From Comamonas kerstersii (lineage in GTDB: Bacteria; Pseudomonadota; Gammaproteobacteria; Burkholderiales; Burkholderiaceae_C): a stretch of 64,000 bases of DNA. Each line of letters opens with the position of its first letter. Position 1 is the first letter of the stretch. The position numbers and the translations under genes are program-made. Location of the stretch: the NCBI RefSeq assembly GCF_008801935.1, contig NZ_VZOT01000014.1:1-64000 (forward strand), read 5' to 3'. Under the pieces are notes generated by a model. It saw only the letters and a program-made list of their open reading frames with translations. It was not told the origin of the DNA and made no database searches. Below are positions 56,240-64,000 of the stretch, one piece after another.

Positions 56240-57364
56240 ATGCCACTGGAACACTTCTCCCCTTCCTTGCCCCTGACTCTGGGGGTAGAACTGGAACTGC
56301 AGCTGGTCAACACCCACGACTACAACCTGGCGCCCTACGCCATGGACATGCTGCGCCTGATGGAAAAACAGCAGCTGCCGGGCAGCGTCGTGCCCGAGAT
56401 GACGCGCAGCATGATTGAGGTCTCCACCGGCATCTGCCACAGCGCGTCCGAAGTGCTGAGCCAGCTCACCCCCATTCGCAATGCGCTGGTGCAGTGCGCG
56501 GACAAGCTCAACATCGCTGTTGTCGGTGGTGGCACCCACCCGTTTCAGGAATGGCACCAGCAGCGCATCTACGACAAGCCACGCTTTCATGAGCTGTCGG
56601 CGCTGTATGGCTATCTGACCAAGCAGTTCACCATCTTCGGCCAGCACATCCACATTGGCTGCCCCGATGCAGACGCCGCCCTGCTCATGCTGCACCGCAT
56701 GAGCCGCTACATCCCGCACTTTATTGCGCTGTCAGCCTCCAGTCCCTTTGTACAGGGGCATGACACAGCGTTTGACTCAGCGCGGCTGAATTCGGTGTTT
56801 GCCTTTCCGCTGTCAGGCCGTGCGCCCTGCGTGCTGACGTGGCAGGCCTTCGAAGCCTATTTCGACAAGATGACGGCCACCGGCGTGGTCAAGAGCATGA
56901 AGGACTTTTACTGGGACATCCGGCCCAAGCCAGAGTTCGGCACCATCGAGATCCGTGTGTTCGACACCCCGCTGACCATTGAGCGCGCCGCAGCACTGGC
57001 GGGCTATGTGCAGTCGCTGGCGGCGTGGATGCTCGATACCCAGCCCTTTGTGCCCACGGAAGATGACTATCTGGTCTACACCTACAACCGCTTTCAGGCC
57101 TGCCGCTTCGGGCTGGAAGCCGTGTATGTGGAGCCCGGCAGCGGCCAGCACATTCCGCTGGCCGAGCACATCCGCCAGACCATGGAACGCATTGCGCCCT
57201 ACGCTGTGCAATATGGCGCAACGCCTGCGCTGCAGATGCTGCACAACGACGTGTCAACCAGTCACAATGACGCACGTTGGTTGCGGGAACGCCAGGCCCG
57301 GGAGCAGTTGCTGGGCGAAGTCACGCGTCAGGCCTCCCGGCGTTTTCGCGGCGAAGCCCTTTGA
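56240..57364 (+). CDS. YbdK-type carboxylate-amine ligase (glutamate-cysteine ligase-like)
   Basis: A 374-residue GCS2-family protein ([55 protein letters not shown]). E. coli YbdK makes gamma-glutamyl-cysteine slowly; the natural substrate is unknown. GGAG at 56227 is about 10 bases from the ATG. It follows the antiporter by 4 bases, so the two are one operon. Confidence 0.9.
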   Translation: MPLEHFSPSLPLTLGVELELQLVNTHDYNLAPYAMDMLRLMEKQQLPGSVVPEMTRSMIEVSTGICHSASEVLSQLTPIRNALVQCADKLNIAVVGGGTHPFQEWHQQRIYDKPRFHELSALYGYLTKQFTIFGQHIHIGCPDADAALLMLHRMSRYIPHFIALSASSPFVQGHDTAFDSARLNSVFAFPLSGRAPCVLTWQAFEAYFDKMTATGVVKSMKDFYWDIRPKPEFGTIEIRVFDTPLTIERAAALAGYVQSLAAWMLDTQPFVPTEDDYLVYTYNRFQACRFGLEAVYVEPGSGQHIPLAEHIRQTMERIAPYAVQYGATPALQMLHNDVSTSHNDARWLRERQAREQLLGEVTRQASRRFRGEAL

Positions 57365-57375
57365 AAAGCAAAAAC

Positions 57376-57460
57376 AGTAGCTGCTACGGCTTGAAAAACA
57401 ACCACTTCAGCATACTTTCATGCTGAAAGCATTTAAAAATCAGCGCTAGGCGCTCCTATT
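57376..57460. repeat. Palindromic repeat copy upstream of thiL
   Basis: AGTAGCTGCTACGGCTTG and ATCAGCGCTAGGCGCTCCT form the outer arms, with an inner stem TTCAGCAT/ATGCTGAA. It ends 6 bases before the thiL start codon. Confidence 0.7.
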
Positions 57461-57466
57461 TTCATC

Positions 57467-58435
57467 ATGGGTGAATTTGAACTGATCCGCAGCTTTTTCC
57501 AGCGCCCGGTGCGCCGCTCCCCACTCGGCGTGGGTGACGATTGCGCGCTGCTGGCCCCTGCACCAGGCATGCAGCTGGCGGTCTCTACCGACATGCTGGT
57601 GGAGGGTCGCCACTTTCTGGCGGATGTGAACCCCCAGCTGCTCGGCCACAAGGCGCTGGCCGTCAACCTCAGCGATCTGGCTGCCAGCGGCGCCAAGCCA
57701 CTGGCCTTCACGCTGGCGCTGTCCATGCCGCGTGCCGATGCCAACTGGTGCCAGGCCTTTGCCGAAGGCCTGTTTGCCCTGGCCGATCAACACGAGTGCG
57801 AACTCATAGGCGGCGACACCACACAGGGGCCGCTGAACATCTGCATCACCGTGTTTGGTGAAGTGCCTGCGGGCCAAGCCCTGCTGCGCCGGGGCGCACA
57901 GCCCGGAGATGACATCTGGGTCAGTGGCTCGCTGGGCGATGCGCGTCTGGCACTGGACGCCCTGCTGCGCCAGCATGCCCTGCCCCCCGCTGTGCTGAGC
58001 CAGGCTCGCCAGCGGCTGGAGCAACCCACGCCGCGCGTGGCACTGGGCATGGCCCTGCGCGGTATTGCCAACAGCTGCCTGGACATCAGCGATGGTCTGC
58101 TGGGCGATCTGGGCCACATTCTGGAAGCCAGCGGCGTAGGCGCACGCATTGATGCCAACATCACCCGCAACCTGCTGCAGGCCCGCCGCCACCCCATGAT
58201 GGCGGCGCTGGCCATCAGCCGCATTGATGCCTGTACCCTAGCCGGTGGCGATGACTATGAGCTGTGCTTTACCGCACCCTCCAGCGCACAGGCTGCCGTG
58301 CGGGATGCCGCCGCACAGGCTGGTGTGCCCGTGACCTGCATTGGCCGCATCGAGGCCGAGCGCGGCGTTCGCGTCATGGCACCCGGTGGCCAGCAGCTGC
58401 CACTGCGCTTTTCCAGCTTTGACCACTTCGCCTGA
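57467..58435 (+). CDS. thiL: Thiamine-monophosphate kinase
   Basis: A 322-residue kinase making thiamine diphosphate from the monophosphate. The ATP/Mg2+ binding blocks are LGVGDDCALLAP, VSTDMLVEGRHF and LDISDGLLGDLGHIL. It lies ahead of pgpA and pncC in the usual betaproteobacterial order. No clear ribosome-binding site is visible in the repeat that abuts its start. Confidence 0.95.
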   Translation: MGEFELIRSFFQRPVRRSPLGVGDDCALLAPAPGMQLAVSTDMLVEGRHFLADVNPQLLGHKALAVNLSDLAASGAKPLAFTLALSMPRADANWCQAFAEGLFALADQHECELIGGDTTQGPLNICITVFGEVPAGQALLRRGAQPGDDIWVSGSLGDARLALDALLRQHALPPAVLSQARQRLEQPTPRVALGMALRGIANSCLDISDGLLGDLGHILEASGVGARIDANITRNLLQARRHPMMAALAISRIDACTLAGGDDYELCFTAPSSAQAAVRDAAAQAGVPVTCIGRIEAERGVRVMAPGGQQLPLRFSSFDHFA

Positions 58436-58467
58436 AGCACCGCAGGCGCGACTTCTACAATCCGCCC

Positions 58468-59022
58468 ATGGAACCTATTACCGATGTGGAGCCCAAGCAC
58501 TCCACCGCAGCTGAAGGCGCGCCCATTCGCCCCACGGTGCGTTTTTTGCTGCAGCACCCTGCCCACCTGATCGCCATCGGCTTTGGCTCAGGCCTGAGCC
58601 GTGTCGCACCCGGCACCGTAGGCACGATGTGGGCATGGCTGGCCTATCTGGTGCTGCAGCAATGGCTGAGCACGGCACAGCTGGGCTGGCTGATCGCCAT
58701 CAGCATTCCCGTGGGCTGGTGGGCCTGCACCGTCACCGCACGCCATATGCGCGTGCCAGACCCCGGCTCCATCGTCTGGGATGAAGTCGTCGCCATGTGG
58801 ATCGTGCTGTGGCTGACCATGCCCATGGGCTTCTGGGGACAGCTGACCGCTTTTGCGCTGTTTCGCTTTTTTGATGCCGTCAAACCGCAGCCCGTCAAAT
58901 GGGCAGATCGCCTGTTCAAGGGTTTGGGCCCCAAGGGCGGCTGGGGCATCATGTTCGACGATCTGGTCGCCGCGTTCTGCACCTTGCTGGTCATGGCGCT
59001 GTGGCGACACTTTGTGGGATAA
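58468..59022 (+). CDS. pgpA: Phosphatidylglycerophosphatase A
   Basis: A 184-residue membrane phosphatase. It converts phosphatidylglycerophosphate to phosphatidylglycerol. The block FGSGLSRVAPGTVGTMWAWL and the later VWDEVVAMWIVLWLTMP carry the conserved acidic residues, and four hydrophobic segments are seen. It is 32 bases after thiL and 3 bases before pncC. Confidence 0.94.
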   Translation: MEPITDVEPKHSTAAEGAPIRPTVRFLLQHPAHLIAIGFGSGLSRVAPGTVGTMWAWLAYLVLQQWLSTAQLGWLIAISIPVGWWACTVTARHMRVPDPGSIVWDEVVAMWIVLWLTMPMGFWGQLTAFALFRFFDAVKPQPVKWADRLFKGLGPKGGWGIMFDDLVAAFCTLLVMALWRHFVG

Positions 59023-59025
59023 GCC

Positions 59026-59523
59026 ATGTCTTGCGACCCCAACCTGCTCCCCATCCTGCAGCAACTGGCCGATGCCCTCCAGCAGCGCGGCTGGATGCTG
59101 GCCACGGCAGAAAGCTGCACTGGCGGCATGATTGCCGCAGCCTGCACGGATTTACCAGGCTCCAGCAACTGGTTTGATCGCGGCTTTGTCACCTACTCCA
59201 ACGACGCCAAAACCGAGATGCTGAGCGTGCCTGCTGCCTTGATTGCAGAACACGGAGCGGTGAGCGAAGCCGTGGTGCGAGCCATGGCAAAAGGAGCCAT
59301 TACACATTCCAAGGCACAAGTGAGTGTGGCCGTCAGTGGTGTGGCTGGGCCTGGTGGTGGAACGCCGGAGAAACCTGTGGGGACGGTGTGGGTGGCGTGG
59401 CAAATAGCCGATCAGACTTATAGCCAATGCGTGCAGTGGGAGGGTGATCGATTGGCAGTACGCCAACAAACTACACACCATGCACTTCAGCAACTGCTGC
59501 TGTACTTGCTGCAGGCTCAATAA
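59026..59523 (+). CDS. pncC: Nicotinamide-nucleotide amidase (CinA C-terminal domain)
   Basis: A 165-residue stand-alone CinA-C domain protein (TAESCTGGMIAAACTDLPG, VTYSNDAKTEMLSV, VAVSGVAGPGGGTPEKPVGT). It deamidates nicotinamide mononucleotide to recycle NAD. It lacks the N-terminal CinA domain. It is third in the thiL-pgpA-pncC unit. Confidence 0.93.
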   Translation: MSCDPNLLPILQQLADALQQRGWMLATAESCTGGMIAAACTDLPGSSNWFDRGFVTYSNDAKTEMLSVPAALIAEHGAVSEAVVRAMAKGAITHSKAQVSVAVSGVAGPGGGTPEKPVGTVWVAWQIADQTYSQCVQWEGDRLAVRQQTTHHALQQLLLYLLQAQ

Positions 59524-59733
59524 ACCAGCTCTGCAGCACCGCCACAATTGAGCTGTGCACCATATTCAGCCCCCGCCAGCACTTGGGTCTTGAATCCGCC
59601 CAATCTTAAAAGTGCTCGGCACATTTCTGCACTGGTGGCTCAGCCAGCATCCTGGCAGCATCGCTGCCTAGTGCCCCATCTCACAGCCGCGACGCCATGG
59701 AGCCGTGTCAGCAATTACTCATAAAATCCGCGT

Positions 59734-59758
59734 CTTTGTAAGCATCTGTCTTACAAGA
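59734..59758. promoter_or_regulatory. Small inverted repeat upstream of the TPR protein gene
   Basis: TTGTAAG and CTTACAA are separated by about 8 bases, following an AT-rich stretch with CATAAAAT that could be a -10 region. In the 280-base gap between pncC and the TPR gene. Possible operator. Confidence 0.35.
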
Positions 59759-59803
59759 GACAATGCCAACCTTCTATCCACACCGTCCTTCGAAAGTGCA
59801 TCC

Positions 59804-60985
59804 ATGTTCCTAGCCTTTGTGCGTCCCTTGCTTGGCAAGCCTCTCGTGCGCTGCGCATGGCTACGCCCAATGTCCGTGGCAGCGGTCATGTGTGCTTCGC
59901 TACTCAGCCATGGGGGGGCACATGCAAGCCCTGCTGCCGTTGATGAAGTGCAGCAATTGATGGAAAAAGGGCAGCTCAGCGCTGCCGCCCAGCGTGTACA
60001 AGCCCAGCTCAAAAAAGACAGCAGTGATGTGCAGTTGCGGTTTCTGCAGGCAGTGATTGCGGCTGAGCAAAAAAAATACGATCAGGCCATCCGGCTGTTT
60101 ACCGCGCTGACCCAGGACCATCCCACGCTGCCCGAGCCCTATAACAATCTGGCGGTCATTTATGCCTTCCGGGGAGAGGACCGCAAGGCAGCCCAGGTGC
60201 TGGAGCAGGCCATCCGCACCAACCCCAGCTACGCCACCGCGCACCAGAATCTCGGGGATGTCTATGCACGCATTGCCAATGAAGCCTATGCCAAGGCCTT
60301 GCAGCTGGACAATGCACAGAAAGCGGAAAAGCCCAAGCTGACGCTGATCTCCCGCATCGCCACACCTGCTGCCACGGCCAGCGCCCTGCCTGCCCCCACA
60401 GCAGCGGCTGTCACCATCGCTGCAGCCACAGCACCAGTGCCTGCTCCGGCACCTGAACCCGCACCGACTCCTGCACCGGCTGCTCCTATCACGACCACGC
60501 CAGCACCTGCAGAACCAGCAGCAACGGCTGCCCCCCCTGCAGCGCCTGCTCCTGAACCCAAGCCTGCTGCAACACCTGCCAAGGCTGCTGCAGACAGCGC
60601 CGCTGAGCACAATGCCCGCAAGGCACAGGCTGCCGAGCAGGAGCGCCAGGCCATGAAAGCGGTGGAAAAAGCTGTGGCTGCCTGGGCTTCGGCCTGGGAA
60701 AAACAGAACATGAATGCCTATTACGCGGCCTACAGCAACCGCTTTGACCCGCAAGGCATGAGCCTGTCTGCATGGAAAGCAGAGCGCAAAAACCGTATCG
60801 TTGGCAAGCCCGCCATCTCTGTGAAAATCAGCGACCTCAAGATCACTGTCAACGGAGACCGCGCCTCCGCCAGCTTTCGGCAGCAATATTCTTCTGGCGG
60901 CTACAGAGCCTCCACCAACAAGACACTGCGTATGCAAAACGAAGGAGGCAAGTGGCGCATTACTCGAGAAGAAACTGGCCGTTAA
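59804..60985 (+). CDS. Exported TPR protein with Pro/Ala linker and NTF2-like C-terminus
   Basis: A 393-residue protein. A signal sequence (cleavage near AHA, about residue 42) leads to three tetratricopeptide repeats (about 44-170; EQKKYDQAIRLFTALTQDHP, EPYNNLAVIYAFRGEDRKAA), then a Pro/Ala-rich stretch (about 185-290) and an NTF2-like domain (about 295-393; WASAWEKQNMNAYYAAYSNR). A secreted or periplasmic binding role is likely. ATG 59804 is the simplest start; an upstream ATG at 59705 lacks a signal context. Its stop overlaps the ATG of the L,D-transpeptidase. Confidence 0.82.
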   Translation: MFLAFVRPLLGKPLVRCAWLRPMSVAAVMCASLLSHGGAHASPAAVDEVQQLMEKGQLSAAAQRVQAQLKKDSSDVQLRFLQAVIAAEQKKYDQAIRLFTALTQDHPTLPEPYNNLAVIYAFRGEDRKAAQVLEQAIRTNPSYATAHQNLGDVYARIANEAYAKALQLDNAQKAEKPKLTLISRIATPAATASALPAPTAAAVTIAAATAPVPAPAPEPAPTPAPAAPITTTPAPAEPAATAAPPAAPAPEPKPAATPAKAAADSAAEHNARKAQAAEQERQAMKAVEKAVAAWASAWEKQNMNAYYAAYSNRFDPQGMSLSAWKAERKNRIVGKPAISVKISDLKITVNGDRASASFRQQYSSGGYRASTNKTLRMQNEGGKWRITREETGR

Positions 60986-62238
60986 TGTTGCGTAATTTGA
61001 ATCTTTCACGCCTGCAGCGCAGCTTGCGCATGCTCTTCTCGGCACTGGTGATTGCTGGTACATGCACCGGGCTTCAGGCCGCGGACGACAGCAGCACATC
61101 GCCCGAACAACGCGTACAGGCTGAAAAGCGCCTGGTGGAAATCCTGGCGAAGATCGAGCGCCACGAAATCAATGAAGCCTTCCGCGCCGTCAAGGCATTG
61201 ACGGAGGAAGTCCCGAACTTCCGCGCTGCACAGCTGCTGTATGCCGACATGCTGCGCCTGCGCACGGGCAGTGCCCCGATCGGCGAGCAGCTCGCACGCT
61301 CGCAGGCCACGCCCAGCAAACAGAACATTGGCGTTGCCGACAAGAACATTGCACCTGCCGAGTTCTACCAGGGCCTGCAAAGCGAGCTGCAGCGCAGACG
61401 CCAGGCCCTGCTGGATGCACCTCCGGTAGGCAAGATCCCCAGCAGCTTCATGCGCCTGAGCCCCAGCGTACGCCATGCAATTGCGGTGGATGCCAGCAAG
61501 TCACGCCTGTACGTGTTTGCCAATCGCCCAGAAGGCGTGCAGCTCATCAGCGACTTCTACGTCACCATTGGCCGCAACGGCGTGCACAAGCGTGTCGAGG
61601 GCGATCAGCGCACGCCGCTGGGCGTCTACTTTGTGGGCCGCCAGATCCCCGGCGAGAAGCTGCCTGACCTGTACGGCAAGGGCGCGCTGACCGTGAACTA
61701 CCCCAATGACTGGGACCGCATGCTGGGCCGCACCGGCAGCGGCATCTGGCTGCATGGCGTGCCCTCGGACCAGTTTGCACGCATGCCCCAGGCCAGCGAT
61801 GGTTGCGTGGTGCTCTCCAACCCTGACATCGCCTTTCTGATGGCGTCCATCGACCGGCGCACGCCCGTGCTCATCACGGAGAAGCTGGACTGGGTCGCGC
61901 CCTCATGGACGGAACACCCTGACAGCTTCACGCAGGAGCTGGAGCGCTGGCAAACCGCCTGGCAGCAGGGCGACACCAGCAGCCTCAAGGCGCTGTACAG
62001 CCCGGAGCTGACGGAAGATGGCGCGGCTTTCAACCAGCGCAAACGCCGTCTGCAGAGCATGGGTGCACTGTCTGACAAGGCCACCAAAGACGCATCGATC
62101 TACCAGTGGCAGGAAGATGCAGGAGAGATTCGCATCGTCAACCTGCATGTAGCCCAGGGCAGCACCGCCACCGTGCGCCAGTACTGGCGCAAGCAGGATG
62201 GCCGCTGGCAGATTTTTTCGGAAGACATGCTCAGCTGA
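60985..62238 (+). CDS. L,D-transpeptidase with C-terminal NTF2-like domain
   Basis: A 417-residue exported enzyme. A signal region spans about residues 1-36, and a YkuD domain (about 150-290) carries His257 and Cys274 of the HG...SDGCV motif. An NTF2-like domain follows (about 310-417; WQTAWQQGDTSSLKALYSPE), alike in type to that of the gene before it. It probably crosslinks peptidoglycan or attaches proteins to it. Its ATG overlaps the TAA of the TPR gene by one base. Confidence 0.88.
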   Translation: MLRNLNLSRLQRSLRMLFSALVIAGTCTGLQAADDSSTSPEQRVQAEKRLVEILAKIERHEINEAFRAVKALTEEVPNFRAAQLLYADMLRLRTGSAPIGEQLARSQATPSKQNIGVADKNIAPAEFYQGLQSELQRRRQALLDAPPVGKIPSSFMRLSPSVRHAIAVDASKSRLYVFANRPEGVQLISDFYVTIGRNGVHKRVEGDQRTPLGVYFVGRQIPGEKLPDLYGKGALTVNYPNDWDRMLGRTGSGIWLHGVPSDQFARMPQASDGCVVLSNPDIAFLMASIDRRTPVLITEKLDWVAPSWTEHPDSFTQELERWQTAWQQGDTSSLKALYSPELTEDGAAFNQRKRRLQSMGALSDKATKDASIYQWQEDAGEIRIVNLHVAQGSTATVRQYWRKQDGRWQIFSEDMLS

Positions 62239-62247
62239 AGCTGCGCC

Positions 62248-62290
62248 CGCTCCATAAACAAAGCCCGCGTCTGCGGGCTTTGTTTATGGG
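62248..62290. terminator. Terminator after the L,D-transpeptidase
   Basis: CATAAACAAAGCCCGC pairs with GCGGGCTTTGTTTATG around GTCT. The stem has a T-rich right arm and lies between convergent genes. It can act for both strands. Confidence 0.8.
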
Positions 62291-62308
62291 CAATCTGCAA
62301 GCCGTGCC

Positions 62309-63787
62309 TCAGGTCTTCATGCGCTGAATCAGGCGCTGGCTGTTGGCATTCATGCCCAGCAGCTCGACCGTGCAGCCATGCTGCTGCAGACGCTCCACCA
62401 CCTTGTCCAGCGCGCCGATGGCGGTGATATCCCAGAAGTGTGCGCCGCTCACATCAATGCGCACAGGGCGCCCCGCCACGGCCAGCACATCAAACTGCTC
62501 GACCAGCGCATCGGCCGATGCAAAAAACACCTGCCCGCTCACATACCAGGTGCGCGTGCCCGTGGCTGCGTCGTCTTCGTGGCGTACCTGCAGCATGCCT
62601 GCGACCTTGAAGGTAAAGAACACACCAGACAGCAGCACCCCGGCGATCACGCCTGCCGCCAGATTGTGGGTAAAGACGGTGATGACCACGGTGGCCAGCA
62701 TCACGGCACTGGACAGGCGTGGATAGCGCACCAGATTGCCGACGGACTTCCAGTCAAAAGTCGAGGCCGACACCATCACCATGATGGCCACCAGCGCCAT
62801 CACTGGCACCTGCGACACCCAGGGCTTGAGCAGCACCATCAGCACCAGCAGAAACACGCCAGCGAACAGCGTAGACAGGCGGCCACGGCCCCCGTATTTC
62901 ACATTGCCCACGGCCTGGCCGATCATGCCGCAGCCCGCAATGCCGCCAAACACGCTGGAGGCCATATTGGCCAGCCCCAGCCCCGTGCACTCGCGGTTCT
63001 TGTTGCTGGGGGTGCCCGTCATTTCATCGACCACGGCCGCCGTCAGCACCGACTCCAGCAGGCCGACCATGGCAATGGCCAGCGCAGGCAGCATGATGAT
63101 GCGCAGCGTATCCAGCGTGGCGGGCACCTCAGGCAGGCCAAACAAGGGCAGCGCATCAGGCAGCTTGCCCAGATCAGCCACGGTGGCTACAGGCAGACCC
63201 AGCATGGAAGCCCCCACGGTGAGCAGCACCACGCAGATCAGCGGCGATGGAATCAGCAGCAGCGCCTTGAGCTGCAGGCGCTGCCCCAGCCATGGCAGAC
63301 CGTAGATGATGAGCAACCCGGCAGCCAGCATGGCCCAGGTGGCCGTATTGGCGCCCTGCAGATGCGGCAGCTGCGCCGCAAAAATCATGATGGCCAGCGC
63401 GTTCACAAAGCCGGTGCGCACCGAGCTGGAGACAAAGCGCATCAGCATGCCCATCCTGCACAGGCCAAAAACGATTTGCATGGCACCGGCCAGCAAACCG
63501 GCCGCAAACAGATACTGAATGCCGTGCGAAGCCACCAGGGGCGCAGCCACCAGCGCCACAGAACCCGCAGCTGCTGACACCATGGCCGGACGCCCGCCAA
63601 ACACGGCAATCACGATGCTGATCACAAACGAGGCAAACAGGCCCACCGATGGGTCCACCCCCGCCACAAACGAGAAGGCGATCACCTCAGGAATCAGCGC
63701 AAACGTTGCCACAGCACCGGCCAGCAATTCACGCGGAATGCTGGGCGCCCACTCCATGCGCAGCCGGTTCAGCAAAGACAAAGACAT
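62309..63787 (-). CDS. SulP-family anion transporter with STAS domain
   Basis: A 492-residue membrane transporter (sulfate permease family). It begins MSLSLLNRLRMEWAPSIPRE and has 10-12 hydrophobic segments (ATFALIPEVIAFSFVAGV, FGGIAGCGMIGQAVGN). A STAS domain is at the C-terminus (about 400-490; RPVRIDVSGAHFWDITAIGA). Bicarbonate or sulfate are the likely substrates for the family. Upstream lies a palindromic repeat. Confidence 0.9.
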   Translation of the reverse strand: MSLSLLNRLRMEWAPSIPRELLAGAVATFALIPEVIAFSFVAGVDPSVGLFASFVISIVIAVFGGRPAMVSAAAGSVALVAAPLVASHGIQYLFAAGLLAGAMQIVFGLCRMGMLMRFVSSSVRTGFVNALAIMIFAAQLPHLQGANTATWAMLAAGLLIIYGLPWLGQRLQLKALLLIPSPLICVVLLTVGASMLGLPVATVADLGKLPDALPLFGLPEVPATLDTLRIIMLPALAIAMVGLLESVLTAAVVDEMTGTPSNKNRECTGLGLANMASSVFGGIAGCGMIGQAVGNVKYGGRGRLSTLFAGVFLLVLMVLLKPWVSQVPVMALVAIMVMVSASTFDWKSVGNLVRYPRLSSAVMLATVVITVFTHNLAAGVIAGVLLSGVFFTFKVAGMLQVRHEDDAATGTRTWYVSGQVFFASADALVEQFDVLAVAGRPVRIDVSGAHFWDITAIGALDKVVERLQQHGCTVELLGMNANSQRLIQRMKT

Positions 63788-63860
63788 ACAGAGAGCCAAT
63801 CAAGCAATGAGGAACGTGATGGTAGAGCTTTGCCGGGCATCACGCCGACTTACAAAAACA

Positions 63861-63940
63861 AGAGCTGCCAGCGCTTGAAACACAAGGGATTCGGATAGAA
63901 AACTATCTCAAACCTTTGCAAATCAAGCGCTGGCAGCTCT
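63861..63940. repeat. Palindromic repeat copy with perfect 18-base arms
   Basis: AGAGCTGCCAGCGCTTGA (63861-63878) is the exact reverse complement of TCAAGCGCTGGCAGCTCT (63923-63940). The centre is AT-rich. The clearest full-length member of the family, 74 bases ahead of the SulP start codon. Confidence 0.9.
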
Positions 63941-63962
63941 ATTTTCTGGAGTGCCAGAGCAC

Positions 63963-64000
63963 TCAGAAGGGCTGACTCAGGCCATCCAGCGTTGCGGAAA
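63963..64000 (-). CDS. Possible 3' end of an unidentified gene (cut by window edge)
   Basis: A minus-strand frame from the right edge reads SATLDGLSQPF and ends with TGA at 63963-63965. Only about 12 codons are inside the window, so identity is unknown. The frame is plausible because a repeat boundary lies just beyond it. Confidence 0.3.
   Translation of the reverse strand, partial: SATLDGLSQPF

Noticed and set aside
60361-60600. Possible tandem DNA repeat in the Pro/Ala-rich stretch
   Set aside because: The DNA varies between repeats and the regularity comes from the Pro/Ala amino-acid composition, not from an exact nucleotide period.
60156-60711. Cysteine- and glycine-rich minus-strand frames opposite the Pro/Ala linker of the TPR protein
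   Set aside because: They mirror a GC-rich repetitive linker; the plus-strand frame has conserved domains on both sides.

Overview
The window is about 64 kb of a betaproteobacterial chromosome. The gene content, the gene order (rpe-gph with the trp genes, apaG-gcr, queA/recG-oxyR, a spc-alpha ribosomal block starting at rplN) and the protein sequences point to the family Comamonadaceae, most likely Comamonas or a close relative. This is inferred from remembered family features; no search was run. Almost everything looks like vertically inherited housekeeping sequence. The accessory signals are an IS630-type transposase tail at the left edge, an iron-siderophore import locus, an orphan Wzz-like gene and a dispersed palindromic repeat.

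Layout. 1-11.4 kb: IS630 tail, LysR regulator, purU, a PAS-GGDEF-EAL c-di-GMP protein, a DUF3567 protein, two DUF3108 envelope proteins flanking a fumarylacetoacetate-hydrolase-like enzyme (the second DUF3108 gene appears frameshifted at its N-terminus), an MDR alcohol dehydrogenase and a one-subunit molybdopterin oxidoreductase. 11.4-21 kb: acyl-CoA-binding protein, then on the minus strand a full spc plus alpha ribosomal block (rplN to rplQ, with secY and rpoA) ending in an initiator tRNA-fMet. A clear sigma70 promoter lies in front of rplN, and several strong hairpins sit between the distal genes. 21-26.6 kb: glycerol regulon (glpD divergent from glpR-GNAT-glpK) and proC. 26.6-34.4 kb: DUF1269 protein, ubiA, PAP2 phosphatase, dps, oxyR, recG, queA.

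34.5-42.9 kb: a UshA-like lipoprotein nucleotidase; an exported enterochelin-esterase-like protein next to a four-gene CeuBCDE/FatBCDE-like siderophore ABC importer behind a near-perfect Fur box; then the Wzz-like gene. 42.9-52.4 kb, minus strand: ung, trpC, trpD, trpG, a stand-alone chorismate mutase, trpE, a fused S-adenosylmethionine decarboxylase-aminopropyltransferase, gph and rpe, interrupted by a plus-strand chalcone-isomerase-like exported protein. 52.4-64 kb, plus strand: apaG, gcr, a Kef-like antiporter core paired with a YbdK carboxylate-amine ligase, thiL-pgpA-pncC, and an exported TPR protein paired with an L,D-transpeptidase, both ending in NTF2-like domains. A minus-strand SulP transporter closes the window.

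The most unusual structure is a family of at least eleven intergenic inverted repeats of roughly 30-110 bp, with outer arms of the type AGCTGCCAGCGCT/AGCGCTGGCAGCT and often an inner hairpin. One copy supplies the start codon of the siderophore esterase and another forms the first codons of ung. No CRISPR array, prophage or obvious defence island was seen.
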